Below are positions 60,713 through 64,000 of a stretch of DNA of 64,000 bases, one piece after another. Within the stretch, counting starts at the first letter, position 1; each line of letters starts with the position of its first letter. The position numbers and the translations under genes were made by a program. Source of the stretch: Bauldia sp. (GTDB lineage: Bacteria > Pseudomonadota > Alphaproteobacteria > Rhizobiales > Kaistiaceae); the NCBI GenBank assembly GCA_026126065.1, contig JAHCJY010000002.1, positions 558,001 to 622,000 of the forward strand, written 5' to 3'. The notes below the pieces were generated by a model. It saw nothing but the letters and a program-made list of their open reading frames with translations, was not told where the DNA came from and did not search any database.

Positions 60713-60729
60713 ATACCCCCCGGGGGTTA
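60713..60729. promoter_or_regulatory. CsoR-type operator 2
   Basis: ATACCCCCCGGGGGTTA shares the ATA-C6 left half with operator 1. It lies 13 bases upstream of the copA ATG, with 37 bases between operator centres. Confidence 0.65.
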
Positions 60730-60741
60730 CTAAGGGACGGC

Positions 60742-63204
<2,463 letters not shown>

Positions 63205-63273
63205 CCCAACCGGCCGAAGGAGCCTTCGGCCTCCACCCGCGCGCCTGTCGCGCAACACCCCAGGGAGCCCCCC

Positions 63274-63633
63274 ATGAAAGCCCGTACCCTCCTCGCCCTC
63301 GGCGCCCTTGTCGCCGTCCCCGTCATCGCGTTTGCCCAGGGCATGCCAGGCATGGACATGCCCGCCATGACGCCCGCCGCCGAAGGCCCCGCCACCGGCG
63401 CCTACGTCGCCGCCAACGACGCGATGATGGCGGCGATGAACGTCGAACTGACCGGCGACCCCGACCGCGACTTCGTCCTGATGATGATCCCGCACCACCA
63501 GGGCGCGATCGACATGGCCCTGATCGTCCTCCAATACGGCACCGACCCCGAGATCCGCGCGATTGCCGAGGCGATCATCGCCGCCCAGGAGGCGGAGATC
63601 GCCCAGTTCGAGGCATGGCTCGCCGCGCACTGA
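63274..63633 (+). CDS. DUF305 copper-associated periplasmic protein
   Basis: The 119-aa product has a signal peptide (TLLALGALVAVPVIAFAQ) and a Met-rich start (GMPGMDMPAMTPA). The DUF305 core is DFVLMMIPHHQGAIDMALIV with the HH motif, and EAIIAAQEAEIAQFEAW. DUF305 proteins are periplasmic and several, such as CopM, bind copper. It follows copA by 69 bases on the same strand, so the two are probably cotranscribed and both serve copper handling. Confidence 0.9.
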   Translation: MKARTLLALGALVAVPVIAFAQGMPGMDMPAMTPAAEGPATGAYVAANDAMMAAMNVELTGDPDRDFVLMMIPHHQGAIDMALIVLQYGTDPEIRAIAEAIIAAQEAEIAQFEAWLAAH

Positions 63634-63676
63634 GGCGTGCGCGGTCGGCCCGCGCGCCACGGACCCATCCCATCCT

Positions 63677-63808
63677 CGTCTTCCCCGGGCTTGATCCGGG
63701 GACCCTATGATGATGCCCGCCAGCACGGCGCTCTCGGCGAATGGCTGTCGGGTACTCCGCCCGTGGGGAGGGTCATCATGGGTTGCCGGGTCAAGCCCGG
63801 CAAAGACG
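63677..63808. repeat. Dispersed palindromic repeat, copy 2
   Basis: The element shares its terminal arms with the repeat at 30350-30492: left CGTCTTCCCCGGGCTTGATC and right GGGTCAAGCCCGGCAAAGAC. The right arms are identical for about 30 bases (63774 onwards). The arms pair across a divergent middle of about 70 bases. Confidence 0.8.
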
Positions 63809-63873
63809 AAGAAGGGGATGAGCATTGAGGCCTGGCGAACGCCGAGCCGTCACCCGAATCCCCCACGCCCGTC

Positions 63874-64000
63874 GTTCCGGGGCCGCGAAGCGGAACCCGG
63901 AACCCTTTGTTCTTTCGACGGGCCTTCGATCCGCTGAACACCGGACCGCCCTGCCGGAAGAACAAAGGGTTCCGGCTCTCCGCTTCGCTCCGGCCGGAAC
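63874..64000. repeat. Long imperfect inverted repeat at the right edge
   Basis: An 18-bp perfect inverted repeat (CCGGAACCCTTTGTTCTT at 63897-63914 against AAGAACAAAGGGTTCCGG at 63958-63975) is nested inside a longer imperfect palindrome from GTTCCGG (63874) to CCGGAAC (64000). The element may continue past the window. Confidence 0.75.

Overview
The window is high-GC chromosomal DNA from an alphaproteobacterium, most likely of the Hyphomicrobiales (Rhizobiales). The evidence is a nearly complete CtrA cell-cycle circuit (sciP, divK, pleD, ctrA, chpT), an EipA/DUF1134 gene beside chpT, a fliJ-like gene beside ctrA, a rhizobial-type phosphatidylethanolamine methyltransferase, a DUF2865 protein and dense CcrM-type GANTC sites upstream of ctrA. 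The genus cannot be told from the sequence alone. Layout: 0-5 kb holds four periplasmic substrate-binding protein genes on the minus strand (three of one family, two of them recent tandem copies) and small secreted proteins. 5-13 kb is housekeeping: dprA, plsY, an AidB-like acyl-CoA dehydrogenase, ruvX, sciP, mnmA and pmtA. 13-18 kb is a surface-polysaccharide patch (pyruvyl transferase, two glycosyltransferases, mepA) ending in a low-GC ATP-grasp gene that looks acquired. 18-25 kb is an accessory stretch of small secreted or unknown proteins with large gaps, an orphan RES-domain gene, a DUF2865 protein, an M23 peptidase, a cytochrome c remnant and a tRNA-Met. 25-35.6 kb holds a TSUP transporter, stress-type small proteins, topA, a long rnr, conserved small proteins and rpmG. 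36-43 kb is the cell-cycle region: divK-pleD, fliJ-like, ctrA, then a compact minus-strand operon chpT / CheA-like ATPase / CheY / pseudo-receiver, and eipA. 44-58 kb is metabolic and unknown: a frameshifted SRPBCC gene, a molybdopterin oxidoreductase with its flavin reductase and DUF6510 partner, Sel1 repeats, secreted unknowns, an aldose-epimerase-like protein, an aminotransferase, a GGDEF protein, pyrE, glpK and a hutX/heme-monooxygenase pair. 58-64 kb has an EF-hand protein, an outer-membrane barrel protein and a copper locus (csoR, copA, DUF305), then two palindromic repeat elements. How the parts fit: DivK and PleD, ChpT and CtrA, with SciP about 28 kb away, form the regulatory backbone. 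The least explained item is the three-gene operon between chpT and ctrA, which encodes a CheA ATPase domain without the rest of CheA, an intact CheY-like receiver and a receiver lacking its phospho-acceptor. The copper locus is self-contained, with two C-rich CsoR-type operators between divergent csoR and copA. Start codons were chosen from Shine-Dalgarno (SD) spacing, signal peptides and family lengths; GTG and TTG starts and 4-base overlaps are common. No CRISPR array, intact insertion sequence or prophage was seen.
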